A stretch of 64,000 bases of DNA from Streptomyces aureus (GCF_000725495.1 NZ_JNZD01000031.1:15381-79380); one strand, 5' to 3'. Positions 35,281-44,600 are shown, counted from the first letter of the stretch. The notes: generated by a model from the letters alone, not told the origin. A program made the numbers and translations.

Positions 35281-36012
35281 TCAGTGCTGGCCGGCCAGGC
35301 CGAGGTCCTCCAGGAGCCGGGCGCGCAGTTCCTCGCGGGCGACGCTCGCTTCGCGGTCGGCGGCGGTGAGATGGACTTCGTGCGAGCTGCCGATGCGGCC
35401 GTCGTTCATCACGAGAACGCGGTCACCGAGGGCGATCGCCTCGTCGATGTCGTGGGTGACGAGCAGCATCGCCGCCTGGTGCTTCGTCCGCAGGGCGCGT
35501 ACGAGGTCGTGCATGCGCAGCCGGGTGATGGCGTCGAGGGCCGCGAACGGCTCGTCGAGGAGGACGAGTTCGGGCTCGGAGACCAGTGCCCTCGCGAGCG
35601 AGACCCGTTGGGCCTCGCCGCCGGAGAGCTCCTTGGGCCAGGCCTTCTCGCGGCCCGCGAGCCCGACCTCCGCGAGCACCTCGCGGGCGCGCCGGTCCGC
35701 GTCGGGTCCGTGGAGGCCGAGGGTGACGTTGGGCAGGACGCGCTGCCAGGGCAGCAGCCGGTCGGCCTGGAAGACGATGGCCCGCTTCGCCGGGACCTCG
35801 ACGCGTCCTCCGTCGGGCCGGTCCAGTCCGGCGAGGAGCCGCAGGAGGGTGCTCTTGCCGCAGCCCGAGGGGCCGAGCAGGATCACCAACTCCTCTTCCT
35901 CGATGGTGAGATCGAGCTGGTCGAGGACGGCACGGTCGCCGAAGCGCCGGACGACCCGCTCGACGACGACACCGGTCCCGCGGCGGAGATCGGTCGCTAC
36001 GGTGCTGCTCAT
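35281..36012 (-). CDS. ssuB: Sulfonate ABC transporter ATPase
   Basis: 243 residues. Walker A GPSGCGKST near 50, signature LSGGEAQRVSLARAL near 125, Walker B LVLLDEPFAALD near 148 and a switch His in LLVTHDIDEA. It powers the neighbouring permease. GTG/ATG start overlaps the end of the permease gene by four bases. Length is normal for the SsuB/TauB class. Confidence 0.92.
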   Translation of the reverse strand: MSSTVATDLRRGTGVVVERVVRRFGDRAVLDQLDLTIEEEELVILLGPSGCGKSTLLRLLAGLDRPDGGRVEVPAKRAIVFQADRLLPWQRVLPNVTLGLHGPDADRRAREVLAEVGLAGREKAWPKELSGGEAQRVSLARALVSEPELVLLDEPFAALDAITRLRMHDLVRALRTKHQAAMLLVTHDIDEAIALGDRVLVMNDGRIGSSHEVHLTAADREASVAREELRARLLEDLGLAGQH

Positions 36013-36902
36013 GACGCCTCATAACTGGGGCGCCACCGCAGCAGCACCCGCTCGAGAGCCCGGACGAACTGGTCGGCGAGCAGACCGAGGAGCGAGTAGA
36101 TGACCAGCCCCACGAACACCTGGTTGGTCTGCAGATAGGTCTGTCCCTGGGTGATGAGGAAACCGAGTCCCTGGTCGGCGTTGACGGTCTCCGCGGCGAC
36201 GAGGCCCAGGACGCTGTACGCGAGGGAGAAGCGGAGCCCGACCAGGAAGCCGGGCAGGGACCCGGGCACCAGCACCCGCGTCACCAGGCGCCAGGTGCCC
36301 GCCCCGGTGGTGCGGGTCATCTCGATCAGCCGTTGGTCGACACCGCGGATCGCGGCGAACAGGTTGAGGTACATCGGCACGCCGGCGCCGAAGGAGATCA
36401 GCAGGACCTTGGTGAGCTCGTCGATGCCGAACCACACGATCATCAGGGGCAGGACCGCGAGGAGCGGGATCGTGTTGAGGACCTGTACGAGGCCGTTGAA
36501 GAGGTACTCGCCGCTGCGCAGCAGTCCGCCGAGGACCCCGGCGGTGATGCCCACCGACAGTCCGAGCGCGAGTCCGAGGCCGGCGCGTTGCAGCGAGATG
36601 GCCAGGTCCGGGCCGAGCACGCCCTGCTGCCACAGGTCGACGGCGGCCTTCACGATGGAGGTCGGCGCCGGGGCGTAGGTCTTCGTGAGCACTCCGGCGC
36701 GGGCGAGAATCTCCCAGGCCAGGAGGATCACGACCGGGGTCGTGTAGATGCCCAGCGGCCAGCGCAGCCGCTCGCGGAGGGCGCCGAGGGTGGTACGGCG
36801 ACGGGCGTCGCGCGGGACGAACACCTCACGTTCCCGGGCGCGTTGCGGTGTGGCGCCCGGCCCCTTGAGGACGGCGGGCGCCGCGAGAGGGATCTCGGTC
36901 AT
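36009..36902 (-). CDS. ssuC: Sulfonate ABC transporter permease
   Basis: 297 residues. A cytoplasmic N-terminal stretch of about 60 residues is followed by six hydrophobic helices, with the EAA-like cytoplasmic loop (FAAIRGVDQRLIEMTRTTGAGTWRLVTRVLVPGSLPGF, in two halves) near 175-205. This matches the SsuC/TauC family. Overlaps the TauD-like gene upstream and the ATPase downstream by four bases each. Confidence 0.92.
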   Translation of the reverse strand: MTEIPLAAPAVLKGPGATPQRAREREVFVPRDARRRTTLGALRERLRWPLGIYTTPVVILLAWEILARAGVLTKTYAPAPTSIVKAAVDLWQQGVLGPDLAISLQRAGLGLALGLSVGITAGVLGGLLRSGEYLFNGLVQVLNTIPLLAVLPLMIVWFGIDELTKVLLISFGAGVPMYLNLFAAIRGVDQRLIEMTRTTGAGTWRLVTRVLVPGSLPGFLVGLRFSLAYSVLGLVAAETVNADQGLGFLITQGQTYLQTNQVFVGLVIYSLLGLLADQFVRALERVLLRWRPSYEAS

Positions 36903-37795
36903 GCCGCCACCGCCAGGACGCCGGTGTAGTGCGAGGCGTCACCGACGAGCTGTTCGCTCGGGCGGCCGTCGACGCCGACCGGTACGTCTCCGGCGACGGT
37001 CACCCGGTTCAGGAGCCGCGGGTGGTCGTCGTAGTTGTCCACCGCGTAGTGCTGGGTGATCCGGTTGTCGAAGATGAGCAGCTGGCCGGGCGACCAGGTC
37101 CAGCGCAGAATGTTCTCCGGCCGGGTCACGTACGACTGGAGGATGCGCAGCAGGTCCGCCGAGTCGCTGTTGGAGAGGCCGACGATCCGCTTGGCGAACC
37201 CGCCGATGAACAGGCCGCGTTCGCCGGTCAGCGGATGGACGCGCACGACCGGGTGCTCGGCCTCGTAGGGCGTCGAGACGAAGACCCGGTCATACTCCTG
37301 CCGCCGGCTGTCGGCGGGTGCCGGGCGGGCGTAGTCGTACTGGTTGCTGTGCACGACGCGCAGGGAGTCGGCGAGGGCGCGCAGCGGTGCGGGCAGGTCG
37401 CGGTAGGCGGCAGCGGCGTTGGCGATGAGCGTCTCTCCGCCGTAGGGCGTGGTCACGAGGGACCTCAGCGTGGTGACCTGCGGCGGGTTGACGACGAACG
37501 TGACGTCCGTGTGCCATTCGTTGGCCTTGGAGGTCTCGCTGTCGACGGCGAGCACGTTCGTGGTGCCGTCGAGGGCCGGCACGTTCGGGTGTGCGGTGGT
37601 GAGTTCACCGAACCAGCGGGCCACCCGCTCCTGGCCGGCGTCGTCCAGGCCGGCGCGGTCGAAGACGAGTGCCTTGTGCTCGTTGAGGGCGGCACGGAGT
37701 GCGGTGAGCGTGGAGTCGTCCGGCGGGGCCGTCAGATCGACGCCCTCGGCCACCGCGCCGATGCGGCCGGTGAGCTTGCGGATGGACAGGGACAT
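36899..37795 (-). CDS. TauD/TfdA family alpha-ketoglutarate dioxygenase
   Basis: 298 residues from ATG at 37795. Fe(II) ligands are visible as HTD in EWHTDVTF near 95 and a distal His in DNRITQHYAVDNY near 248; an Arg for 2-oxoglutarate lies close to the C-terminus (HPRLLNRVT). Enzymes of this group hydroxylate taurine or alkyl sulfonates and sulfates to release sulfite or sulfate. First gene of the sulfonate operon; 356 bases upstream ends a cysteine leader ORF on the same strand, which suggests attenuation control. Confidence 0.9.
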   Translation of the reverse strand: MSLSIRKLTGRIGAVAEGVDLTAPPDDSTLTALRAALNEHKALVFDRAGLDDAGQERVARWFGELTTAHPNVPALDGTTNVLAVDSETSKANEWHTDVTFVVNPPQVTTLRSLVTTPYGGETLIANAAAAYRDLPAPLRALADSLRVVHSNQYDYARPAPADSRRQEYDRVFVSTPYEAEHPVVRVHPLTGERGLFIGGFAKRIVGLSNSDSADLLRILQSYVTRPENILRWTWSPGQLLIFDNRITQHYAVDNYDDHPRLLNRVTVAGDVPVGVDGRPSEQLVGDASHYTGVLAVAA

Positions 37796-38151
37796 GAGGG
37801 GTCCTCTCGGGAGGGGGTGGGCGTACCACCCCGGAAACGGGCATGGGCAGGAGCGGCCAGCGGCAACGACGGCAAGCGTCGACGGACCGGGAAGGCGGGA
37901 AAGGCGGCACGTCAGGGCATGGAGGCAGGCAGCCCTCAGCCGTGCCGTGGGCACACGGCGTCACGGACCCCCTGCCGGCCGAGGCCGAGAGGGACAGGCA
38001 AGGGGAGGAACCTGGAAGCGGTCGCTCAGAAGACGGAGACGACAAGCCCGCGCGACAACAGCCAGATGTCAGTCATTTGACCGTGCGTCGACCGCGTTCG
38101 TGCGCGGTGCGGGGTCGTTGCGACCGATCGCTGCCGGGGACGGCTACCGGG
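37796..38151 (-). promoter_or_regulatory. Leader region between the cysteine leader ORF and tauD-like gene
   Basis: A 356-base gap holds no convincing gene. On the minus strand it follows a leader ORF and precedes the sulfonate operon, the usual place for an attenuator or RNA switch. It is C/T-rich on that strand with short repeats near 37900-37980. No known riboswitch core was recognised. Confidence 0.45.
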
Positions 38152-38229
38152 TCAGCGACAACAGAACGTACTGGCGACGAGCGCCAGATCGATGTGGCGC
38201 CGCCGGGTGAGGTCCACGTGCGGGGTCAT
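38152..38229 (-). CDS. Cysteine-containing leader peptide upstream of the sulfonate operon
   Basis: A 25-residue ORF from ATG at 38229. It contains the LTRRRHIDL motif (residues 7-15) found in actinobacterial leader peptides of sulfur genes and ends with FCCR just before TGA. Two adjacent TGT Cys codons next to the stop are what a ribosome-stalling sensor of cysteinyl-tRNA would use. No strong ribosome site is present, so the mRNA may be leaderless. Family knowledge: such leader ORFs precede sulfur assimilation operons in Streptomyces and mycobacteria. Confidence 0.8.
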   Translation of the reverse strand: MTPHVDLTRRRHIDLALVASTFCCR

Positions 38230-38353
38230 GGGACGGGAGTTCAGCAGACCACCGGCCGGGTGGTCAAGAAATTTGGAGCGAGTCTTGCATCGCGGACACG
38301 GAGGAGTCCTCCGCTTGCCCGGAACTCCTGTACACGGCACGCCGATTCCGCGT

Positions 38354-38394
38354 CGGCCGACATCACGTACGGGGTCCTTGGGGAATGTCGGCCG
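38354..38394. promoter_or_regulatory. Inverted repeat between the two divergent sulfur leaders
   Basis: CGGCCGACAT (38354-38363) is matched perfectly at 38385-38394. It is centred between leader ORFs that diverge from 38229 and 38500, so it could be an operator of a sulfur regulator serving both directions. Confidence 0.5.
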
Positions 38395-38499
38395 GGTCGG
38401 ACGGACGGCCCCTGAAGCAGGGGATCCGCCGTTCCCCCCGACGGAGGAGAAACCGCCGTCTGGCTGGTTCGTGACGTCCTCATGTGGTTACCTGGGCCC

Positions 38500-38574
38500 A
38501 TGACCGTGCTCGTGACCCGCCGCCACGTCGATTACGTGCGTGTCACCACCACCGGTTGTCCCGCCGGTAGCTGA
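38500..38574 (+). CDS. Cysteine-containing leader peptide upstream of metY-metX
   Basis: A 24-residue ORF from ATG at 38500. It carries VTRRHVDYVRV (residues 5-15), the same motif as the divergent leader, and one Cys at residue 20 (TGT) shortly before the TGA. It lies 133 bases before metY. The pattern matches sulfur-gene leader peptides, where ribosome progress at Cys codons sets downstream expression. Confidence 0.8.
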   Translation: MTVLVTRRHVDYVRVTTTGCPAGS

Positions 38575-38707
38575 CCTCCCGCTCCGGCTTCTGACCAGCC
38601 TCTTCTTCACCGCCTAGCGCCGACCCCTGCCTTCTGACGGCAGTGGTCCCAGGCGCCGTGTTTCCGCACGTCTTCCCTTTCTCACCCTCCGTACAGGGAG
38701 CAGCACC

Positions 38708-40069
38708 ATGAGCCAGCCTCTCGATTCCGTCACCGCAGGCCACACCCCCGACGAGGTGCCCGCGGGTCCTGACACCTCGGCATGGTCGTTCGAGACCAAG
38801 CAGATTCACGCCGGAGCGGCACCCGATCCGACGACCGGCGCCCGGGCCACCCCGATCTACCAGACGACGTCGTTCGTGTTCCGGGACACCGGGCACGCGG
38901 CCGATCTGTTCTCGCTGGCCGAGCCCGGCAACATCTACACCCGCATCCACAACCCCACCCAGGACGTCTTCGAGCAGCGGATCGCCGCGCTGGAGGGCGG
39001 GGTCGCGGCCGTCGCGCTCGCCTCCGGGCAGGCGGCGGAGACGCTGGCGATCCTGACGCTCGCGAGCGCGGGCGACCACATCGTCTCCAGTACGTCGCTG
39101 TACGGCGGTACGTACAACCTCTTCCGGCACACGCTCCCCAAGTTCGGCATCGAGGTGTCCTTCGTCGACGACCCGGACGACGTCGAGGCCTGGCGCGCCG
39201 CCGTCCGGCCGAACACGAAGGCGCTGTTCGCGGAGACGCTGGGCAATCCGCGCGGCAACGTGCTGGACGTGCGCGCGGTCGCGGACGTGGCGCACGCCGA
39301 GGGTGTGCCACTGATCGTGGACAACACGGTGCCGACTCCGTATCTGCTGCGGCCCCTGGAGCACGGCGCGGACATCGTCGTGCACTCGGCGACCAAGTTC
39401 CTGGGCGGGCACGGCACCACGATCGCGGGCGTCGTCGTCGACGGCGGCACCTTCGACTTCGGTGCGCACACCGACCGCTTCCCGGACTTCACCGAGCCGG
39501 ACCCGAGCTACCACGGCCTGCGCTACTGGCCGGCCCTCGGCCCCGGCGCCTTCGCCGTCAAGCTGCGGGTCCAGCTGCTGCGCGACCTCGGTCCCGCACT
39601 CTCCCCGCACTCCTCGTTCCTGCTGCTCCAGGGTGTGGAGACGCTGAGCCTGCGCATCGAGCGGCACTCGGCGAACGCCCAGGCGCTGGCCGAGTGGCTG
39701 GAGCAGCGCGACGAGGTCGCCGCCGTCCACTACCCGGGACTGCGCTCCAGCAGGTGGTACGAGGCGGGGCAGCGGTACCTCCCGCGGGGTGCCGGTGCCG
39801 TGGTCTCCTTCGAGCTGCGGGACGGAGTGGAGGCGGGCAAGCGGTTCGTGGACGCCGTCGAGCTGTTCAGCCACCTGGCCAACATCGGCGACGTGCGCAG
39901 CCTGATCATCCACCCCGCGTCCACCACCCACAGCCAGCTCGACGACGAGCAGCTCGCGGCGACCGGCACCGCACCGGGCCTGGTGCGGCTGTCGGTCGGC
40001 ATCGAGAACCTCGCCGACCTCAAGGCGGACCTGGAGGCGGGCTTCCGCGCCGCCAAGGGCGCTTCCTGA
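38708..40069 (+). CDS. metY: O-acetylhomoserine sulfhydrylase (PLP enzyme)
   Basis: 453 residues. A Cys/Met-metabolism PLP enzyme: [29 protein letters not shown] near 30-55, [10 protein letters not shown] near 80, the PLP lysine in [13 protein letters not shown] near 228, and late [17 protein letters not shown]. It makes homocysteine from O-acetylhomoserine and sulfide. The partner gene metX, which makes O-acetylhomoserine, begins 5 bases downstream. Control by the cysteine leader ORF 133 bases upstream is likely. Confidence 0.95.
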   Translation: MSQPLDSVTAGHTPDEVPAGPDTSAWSFETKQIHAGAAPDPTTGARATPIYQTTSFVFRDTGHAADLFSLAEPGNIYTRIHNPTQDVFEQRIAALEGGVAAVALASGQAAETLAILTLASAGDHIVSSTSLYGGTYNLFRHTLPKFGIEVSFVDDPDDVEAWRAAVRPNTKALFAETLGNPRGNVLDVRAVADVAHAEGVPLIVDNTVPTPYLLRPLEHGADIVVHSATKFLGGHGTTIAGVVVDGGTFDFGAHTDRFPDFTEPDPSYHGLRYWPALGPGAFAVKLRVQLLRDLGPALSPHSSFLLLQGVETLSLRIERHSANAQALAEWLEQRDEVAAVHYPGLRSSRWYEAGQRYLPRGAGAVVSFELRDGVEAGKRFVDAVELFSHLANIGDVRSLIIHPASTTHSQLDDEQLAATGTAPGLVRLSVGIENLADLKADLEAGFRAAKGAS

Positions 40070-40074
40070 ACACG

Positions 40075-41238
40075 ATGGTGACACTCCATCAGGAATCCCT
40101 CCCGCCGGCCACCGGTGCCTGGCGGGAGGGGGACCCGCCCGGGCGGCGCCAGTGGTACGTCCGCCCGACGCCGCTGTCCCTCGAGGCCGGCGGTGAACTG
40201 CCTGGCGCCCGGCTCGCGTTCGAGACCTGGGGACGGCTCGCGCCGGACGCCTCCAACGCCGTCCTCGTCCTGCACGCCCTCACCGGGGACAGTCATGTCG
40301 CCGGCCCCGCGGGACCCGGGCATCCCACCCCCGGCTGGTGGGACGGACTCGTCGGACCGGGCCGCGCCCTGGACCCGGACCGCTGGTTCGTCGTGGCACC
40401 GAACGTCCTCGGCGGCTGCCAGGGCAGTACGGGACCGTCGTCGCGCACGGCGGACGGGCGCCGCTGGGGCGGCGACTTCCCCTTCCTCACCCAGCGGGAC
40501 CAGGTGGCGGCCGAGGCCGGCCTGGCCGACGCGCTCGGCATCGACCGCTGGGCGCTCGTGATCGGCGGTTCGATGGGCGGGATGCGCGCCCTGGAGTGGG
40601 CCGTGACGCATCCGGAGCGCACCGGCGCGCTCCTGCTCCTTGCCACGGCGGCCTCGGCGAGCGCCGAGCAGATCGCCTGGGCCGACGTCCAGACACGGGC
40701 CATCCGCTCCGACGCGCACTGGCTCGGCGGCCACTACCACGACACCGGCCGCGGCCCGCACAGCGGACTCGGCCTGGCGCGGAGCATCGCCCACGTCACC
40801 TACCGCAGCGAGCCGGAACTCCAGGTCCGCTTCGGGCGGGCGTCCCAGGGCATGGAGGACCCCTGGAACGGCGGCCGCTACCAGGTCGGCTCCTACCTCG
40901 GCCATCACGCCGCCAAGCTGGTGCGCCGCTTCGACGCGGGCAGCTACGTCGTGCTGTCCGAGGCGATGAACAGCCACGACATCGGGCGGGGCCGCGGCGG
41001 CGTCCGGGCCGCGCTGAGCCGGGTGAGCGCCGACACCCTCGTGGCCGGGGTCGGCTCCGACCGTCTCTATCCGCAGGCCCAGCAGGCGGAACTGGCGGCG
41101 GGCATCCCGGGCGCCGACGGTCTCCGGCTGATCGAGTCCCCGTACGGTCACGACGGCTTCCTCATCGAGGTGGAACAGGTCGCGGCGCTCGTACGGGAAC
41201 TCCTGGCCGGGAGGCGGACCGGCCGAGAGGAGGGGTGA
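40075..41238 (+). CDS. metX: Homoserine O-acetyltransferase
   Basis: 387 residues from ATG at 40075. The alpha/beta-hydrolase fold includes LVLHALTGDSHVAGP, PNVLGGCQGSTGPSS, the nucleophile Ser in VIGGSMGGMRALEW near 164, and the catalytic Asp/His near the C-terminus (SPYGHDGFLIE). It acetylates homoserine with acetyl-CoA. Near-contiguous with metY, forming a direct sulfhydrylation operon for methionine synthesis. Confidence 0.95.
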   Translation: MVTLHQESLPPATGAWREGDPPGRRQWYVRPTPLSLEAGGELPGARLAFETWGRLAPDASNAVLVLHALTGDSHVAGPAGPGHPTPGWWDGLVGPGRALDPDRWFVVAPNVLGGCQGSTGPSSRTADGRRWGGDFPFLTQRDQVAAEAGLADALGIDRWALVIGGSMGGMRALEWAVTHPERTGALLLLATAASASAEQIAWADVQTRAIRSDAHWLGGHYHDTGRGPHSGLGLARSIAHVTYRSEPELQVRFGRASQGMEDPWNGGRYQVGSYLGHHAAKLVRRFDAGSYVVLSEAMNSHDIGRGRGGVRAALSRVSADTLVAGVGSDRLYPQAQQAELAAGIPGADGLRLIESPYGHDGFLIEVEQVAALVRELLAGRRTGREEG

Positions 41239-41272
41239 CCGGGAGGAGGGGTGACCGCGGAGAGGGGTGACC
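41226..41272. repeat. Degenerate triple repeat after metX
   Basis: AGGGGTGACC recurs three times within about 45 bases (near 41230, 41246 and 41262), with GGAG-like linkers. It starts inside the metX stop region. Probably slippage-derived; no function seen. Confidence 0.6.
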
Positions 41273-41311
41273 GGCACGAACGGACGGGCAGGGTCGACCG
41301 GGCCCGGGACG

Positions 41312-41325
41312 GGGACCAATGGCCC
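41312..41325. promoter_or_regulatory. DevR-like box upstream of the nitroreductase gene
   Basis: GGGAC-CAAT-GGCCC, a 5-4-5 palindrome-like site 130 bases before the GTG. A weaker second copy, GGGCC-GATG-CCCCC, lies at 41331-41344, about two helical turns away. Confidence 0.6.
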
Positions 41326-41455
41326 CTGCCGGGCCGATGCCCCCGAGGCCTTTCATGGAAGGGGTGGCGGCGGCACTCCGTGACCGTCCCGTCGGCCGGT
41401 CCGGACGTCGCCACGCCAAGGGGTGGGACGAGGAGCCGCACGAAGGGACAGCACC

Positions 41456-42445
41456 GTGAACGCCGAACCGCTCGATGCCGACACCGTCACCGCACTCGTG
41501 GCGGACGCCACCGCCGCGCCCTCACTGCACAACGCGCAGCCCTGGGCGTTCCGCTGTCTGCGGGAGACGGGCGTCCTGCGGCTGTACGCCGACCTTCGGC
41601 GGGCACTCCCGCACACCGACCCCGACAACCGCGGCCTGCTCATGGGCTGCGGTGCCGCGCTGCTCAACCTGCGGGTGGCCGCCGCTGCCGCGGGGCTCGC
41701 GCCGGACGTACGGCTGCTGCCCGACCCCACCTCCACGGAGCTCCTCGCCGACGTACGTCTGCTCGGCAGCGCTCCGGTCGACGACACGCTCGCCCGGCTG
41801 GCCCCCGCCATCCGGCGGCGTCACTCCAGTCGGCAGCCCTTCCGCGACGCCGACATCCCCGCCGCCACGAAGGAACGGCTGGCGGAGGCGGCCCGGCTCG
41901 AAGGCGCGGAACTGTTCTTCCCCGACGCCTGGCACGTGCGGGCCATCGTCGAGCTGGTCCGGGACGCCGAGGACACGGAGGCACTCGACCCCGGTGTGCA
42001 CGAGGAGACGGTGCGGTGGACCCACCCGGAACCGGCGTCCGCCACCGGGACCGCGGACGGCATCCCCGCCGGGGCGTTCGGTCCGCGACAGCGCGGTACC
42101 TCGGTCCCGGTCCGCGACTTCGCCGTCGGACGTCCGGTCCCCGGGCGCGAGACGGCGCACTTCGAGAAGAGCCCGAACATCGTCCTGCTCGGCACGGCCG
42201 GTGACGAGCCCCTGGAGTGGCTGCGCGCCGGTCAGGCCCTGGAACGGGTCCTGCTCCAGGCGACCGCGGACGGGCTCGTCGCCTCCATCACGTCCCAGCC
42301 GCTGGAGTGGCCGGACATCCGGTGGGCCGTCCGCGACCCCCTGTCCGCCATGGCCAACGTCCAGATGGTGATCCGGCTCGGTCACGGCCCCGAGGGCGAA
42401 CCGAGCCCGCGCCGGCCCGTGGCCGACGTACTGGAACTCCTCTGA
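41456..42445 (+). CDS. Acg-type nitroreductase family protein
   Basis: 329 residues from GTG at 41456. It begins with TVTALVADATAAPSLHNAQPW, the Acg/nitroreductase signature (residues 8-28), and contains two diverged nitroreductase halves. Mycobacterial Acg (Rv2032) lacks normal FMN reductase activity and sequesters flavin during dormancy; the same may hold here. A CBS protein follows 28 bases downstream in the same transcript. DevR-like boxes lie upstream. Confidence 0.85.
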   Translation: MNAEPLDADTVTALVADATAAPSLHNAQPWAFRCLRETGVLRLYADLRRALPHTDPDNRGLLMGCGAALLNLRVAAAAAGLAPDVRLLPDPTSTELLADVRLLGSAPVDDTLARLAPAIRRRHSSRQPFRDADIPAATKERLAEAARLEGAELFFPDAWHVRAIVELVRDAEDTEALDPGVHEETVRWTHPEPASATGTADGIPAGAFGPRQRGTSVPVRDFAVGRPVPGRETAHFEKSPNIVLLGTAGDEPLEWLRAGQALERVLLQATADGLVASITSQPLEWPDIRWAVRDPLSAMANVQMVIRLGHGPEGEPSPRRPVADVLELL

Positions 42446-42473
42446 TGACCTCCGCCCGACGAGGAGCACGGTC

Positions 42474-42926
42474 ATGAGGATCTCGGCGGCTATGACGGCT
42501 CCCCCGGTGTGCGCGGCCCCGGACGCGTCCCTGGCCGAGGTGGCCGGGCTGATGGCCGAACGGGCCGTGGGTTCGGTGCTCGTGGTCGAGGACGGTGTCC
42601 TGCGCGGCATCGTCACCGACCGCGATCTCGCCGTGCGCGGCATGGGCGAGGGCCTGGCCCCGGGGACGCGGGTGGCCACCGTCATGTCGGCGGCCGCCGT
42701 CACGGTCGCCGCCGACGACGACCTCGAGGTGGCCTACCGTGCGTTCCGCCGGACCGGGATCCGCAGGCTCCCGGTGCTGGACGGAGGCCGGGTGGTGGGG
42801 ATGCTGACCGTCGACGACCTGCTGCTCGACGTCTTCCGACGCCTCACCGACCTGCTCGGCCCGGTCGCCTGGGGCATCCTCCAGGAACCGCCGGCGACGC
42901 CCCGCGGGGCCGGGTCCCGCACGTGA
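42474..42926 (+). CDS. CBS domain protein
   Basis: 150 residues from ATG at 42474 with GAGGAG. Two CBS motifs: AAMTAPPVCAAPDASLAEVAGLM and the second at TVMSAAAVTVAADDDLEVAYRAF, each ending with a RRLPVLD-type strand. CBS pairs bind adenine nucleotides and sense energy charge. Cotranscribed with the nitroreductase gene; one of three CBS proteins in this cluster. Confidence 0.88.
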   Translation: MRISAAMTAPPVCAAPDASLAEVAGLMAERAVGSVLVVEDGVLRGIVTDRDLAVRGMGEGLAPGTRVATVMSAAAVTVAADDDLEVAYRAFRRTGIRRLPVLDGGRVVGMLTVDDLLLDVFRRLTDLLGPVAWGILQEPPATPRGAGSRT

Positions 42927-43017
42927 GGCGCGGTTGCCGTGACACCCGGCCCGCGTGATGGGCGGCCGCCCGTGACACGGGACCCGGACGCGCACCGCAG
43001 CGTCCCGGTCCACCCCC

Positions 43018-43461
43018 TCAGGACTTCTCCGCCCTCACGATCACGACCGGGCAGGTCGCGTGCTGGGCCAGGTGCTGGCTGACGGAACCGAGCAGGGCGC
43101 TCGCGAACCCGCCCCTCCCCCGGCTGCCGACCACCAGGATCTCGGCGCCTTCGGCGGCCCGCAGCAGCACGTCGGTGGCGTTGCCGTGCACCAGCCGCGT
43201 ACTGACCGCGTCGGCGGCCTCCGGCCCGAGCGCCTCGGCCATCTCGGTCCGCATCCGCCGTCGTGACTCCTCCTCGTCGAAGTCCATGTCCACGGCGGGC
43301 CCCGACCATCCGTACAGACCCGGCAGCTCCCACACCGCGACCGCGTCCACGGCGCCACCGACCAGCCCGGCGTATCGCAGAGCCCAGCGCAGGGCCTCGT
43401 ACGAGGACGCGGACCCGTCGACGCCCACCACGACGCGCGCCCCGGAGACTTCGTTGCCCAT
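43018..43461 (-). CDS. Universal stress protein, single domain
   Basis: 147 residues from ATG at 43461. ARVVVGVDGSASSYEALRWAL starts the Rossmann-like USP fold and VVGSRGRGGFASALLGSVSQ near 115-135 is the ATP-binding G-2x-G-9x-G(S/T) motif. Ends VPVVIV-type strand (CPVVIVRAEKS). Its promoter is shared with the divergent two-domain USP gene and holds two DevR-like boxes. Confidence 0.92.
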   Translation of the reverse strand: MGNEVSGARVVVGVDGSASSYEALRWALRYAGLVGGAVDAVAVWELPGLYGWSGPAVDMDFDEEESRRRMRTEMAEALGPEAADAVSTRLVHGNATDVLLRAAEGAEILVVGSRGRGGFASALLGSVSQHLAQHATCPVVIVRAEKS

Positions 43462-43604
43462 GCGTTCCGCCTTCCTCGGTCGGTGGTCGCCCACCTGGCA
43501 GGTCCGCCCCTGATCCCCACGGTGGCGGACCCACCGCGGTGCCGCCAGAGAAGGGCTTCCGGCGGTGTGACGGGCCGTCGCGCTCCGGGTCGTCCGTGCC
43601 ATCA

Positions 43605-43638
43605 GGGCTGAATGTCACCGATGAGGGCTGAACGGCCC
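43605..43638. promoter_or_regulatory. Tandem DevR-like boxes between divergent USP genes
   Basis: GGGCT-GAAT-GTCAC (43605-43618) and GGGCT-GAAC-GGCCC (43625-43638) start 20 bases apart, two helical turns, as with cooperative DevR dimers. They lie in the 254-base region between the two stress protein genes. Confidence 0.7.
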
Positions 43639-43715
43639 CTGCCGTCGTCCGGTGGCGCGTACCACCGTGGAAGTGACACCCCCTACCCGCATCCACGCGG
43701 TCGAGAGAGAAGGCG

Positions 43716-44600
43716 GTGGGGACGATGACACTCCCCCTGGTCGTGGGCGTCGACGGATCGGACGGCAGCCTCGTGGCCGTCGACTGGGCGGTGGACCTGG
43801 CCACACGCGGCCGGCTTCCGCTGCGGCTGGTCCACGCGTCGCTGTGGGAGCGGTACGAGGGAGCGTTGCCGACGCTGAGCCGTGAACGTTCCTCCGAGCG
43901 GGTCCTGGCGGAACACATCGTCGCCTCGGCGGCGGAACGGGTCCTCCGGCAGAACCCCGACCTGAGCGTCTCGACGCAGACGGTGCCCGCCGAGGCCGTT
44001 TCCGCGCTCCTGGACGAAGGGCGGAACGCCACCGCCCTGATCACCGGTTCGCGGGGCCGCGGCGAGTTGAAAGGGACGCTGCTCGGTTCCGTGGGGCTGT
44101 CGGTCGCGGCCCGCGCCGCGTGCCCGGTCGTCGTGGTCCGCGGGGACAAGGCCGCTCTGGCCGGATCCCATGAGCGCATCGTGCTCGGTGCGGGTGACCT
44201 CGACACCTGTCGGGAAGCCGTCGCCTTCGCGTTCCGGGAGGCCGAGGCCCGCGGGTGCGAGCTGGATGTCGTCCGGGCCTGGCGGTGTCCGGTCCGGGAG
44301 GCGGACGGTTCCACCGCCTCGGCGGAGGATCCGGAGCACCAGCACGAAAAGCAGGCCGCCGCCCTCATCGCGGATCTGGTCGCCGACGCGTCCGCCGCGC
44401 ACCCGGACGTCCGGGTGTCCCGTACGGCGGTCGAGGGAGCGGCGCGCAAGGTGCTGGTCCACCGCTCGGCCGCGGCCGACCTGGTGGTCCTCGGGGCGCG
44501 TCGCAGGTCCGGCCGCGTCGGGTTCCAGCTGGGGCGGATCAGCCACACCCTGCTGCACCACGCCGATTGCCCGGTGGCGGTCGTACCGAACCGGGCTTGA
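43716..44600 (+). CDS. Universal stress protein, two domains
   Basis: 294 residues from GTG at 43716 (ATG at 43725 possible). Tandem USP domains: LPLVVGVDGSDGSLVAVDWAV and ITGSRGRGELKGTLLGSVG near 110-128 with an intact ATP motif in the first; the second ends with LGARRRSGRVGFQLGRISH, where the glycine pattern is degenerate. Tandem USPs of this type are DevR-controlled in mycobacteria. Terminated by a strong hairpin at 44674. Confidence 0.92.
   Translation: MGTMTLPLVVGVDGSDGSLVAVDWAVDLATRGRLPLRLVHASLWERYEGALPTLSRERSSERVLAEHIVASAAERVLRQNPDLSVSTQTVPAEAVSALLDEGRNATALITGSRGRGELKGTLLGSVGLSVAARAACPVVVVRGDKAALAGSHERIVLGAGDLDTCREAVAFAFREAEARGCELDVVRAWRCPVREADGSTASAEDPEHQHEKQAAALIADLVADASAAHPDVRVSRTAVEGAARKVLVHRSAAADLVVLGARRRSGRVGFQLGRISHTLLHHADCPVAVVPNRA

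Noticed and set aside
38575..38707. Possible SAM riboswitch before metY
   Set aside because: No SAM-I, SAM-II or SAM-IV core could be recognised; the leader ORF offers a simpler control.
41226..41272. The AGGGGTGACC repeat considered as an operator array
   Set aside because: It starts within the metX stop region and has no symmetry; slippage is more likely.
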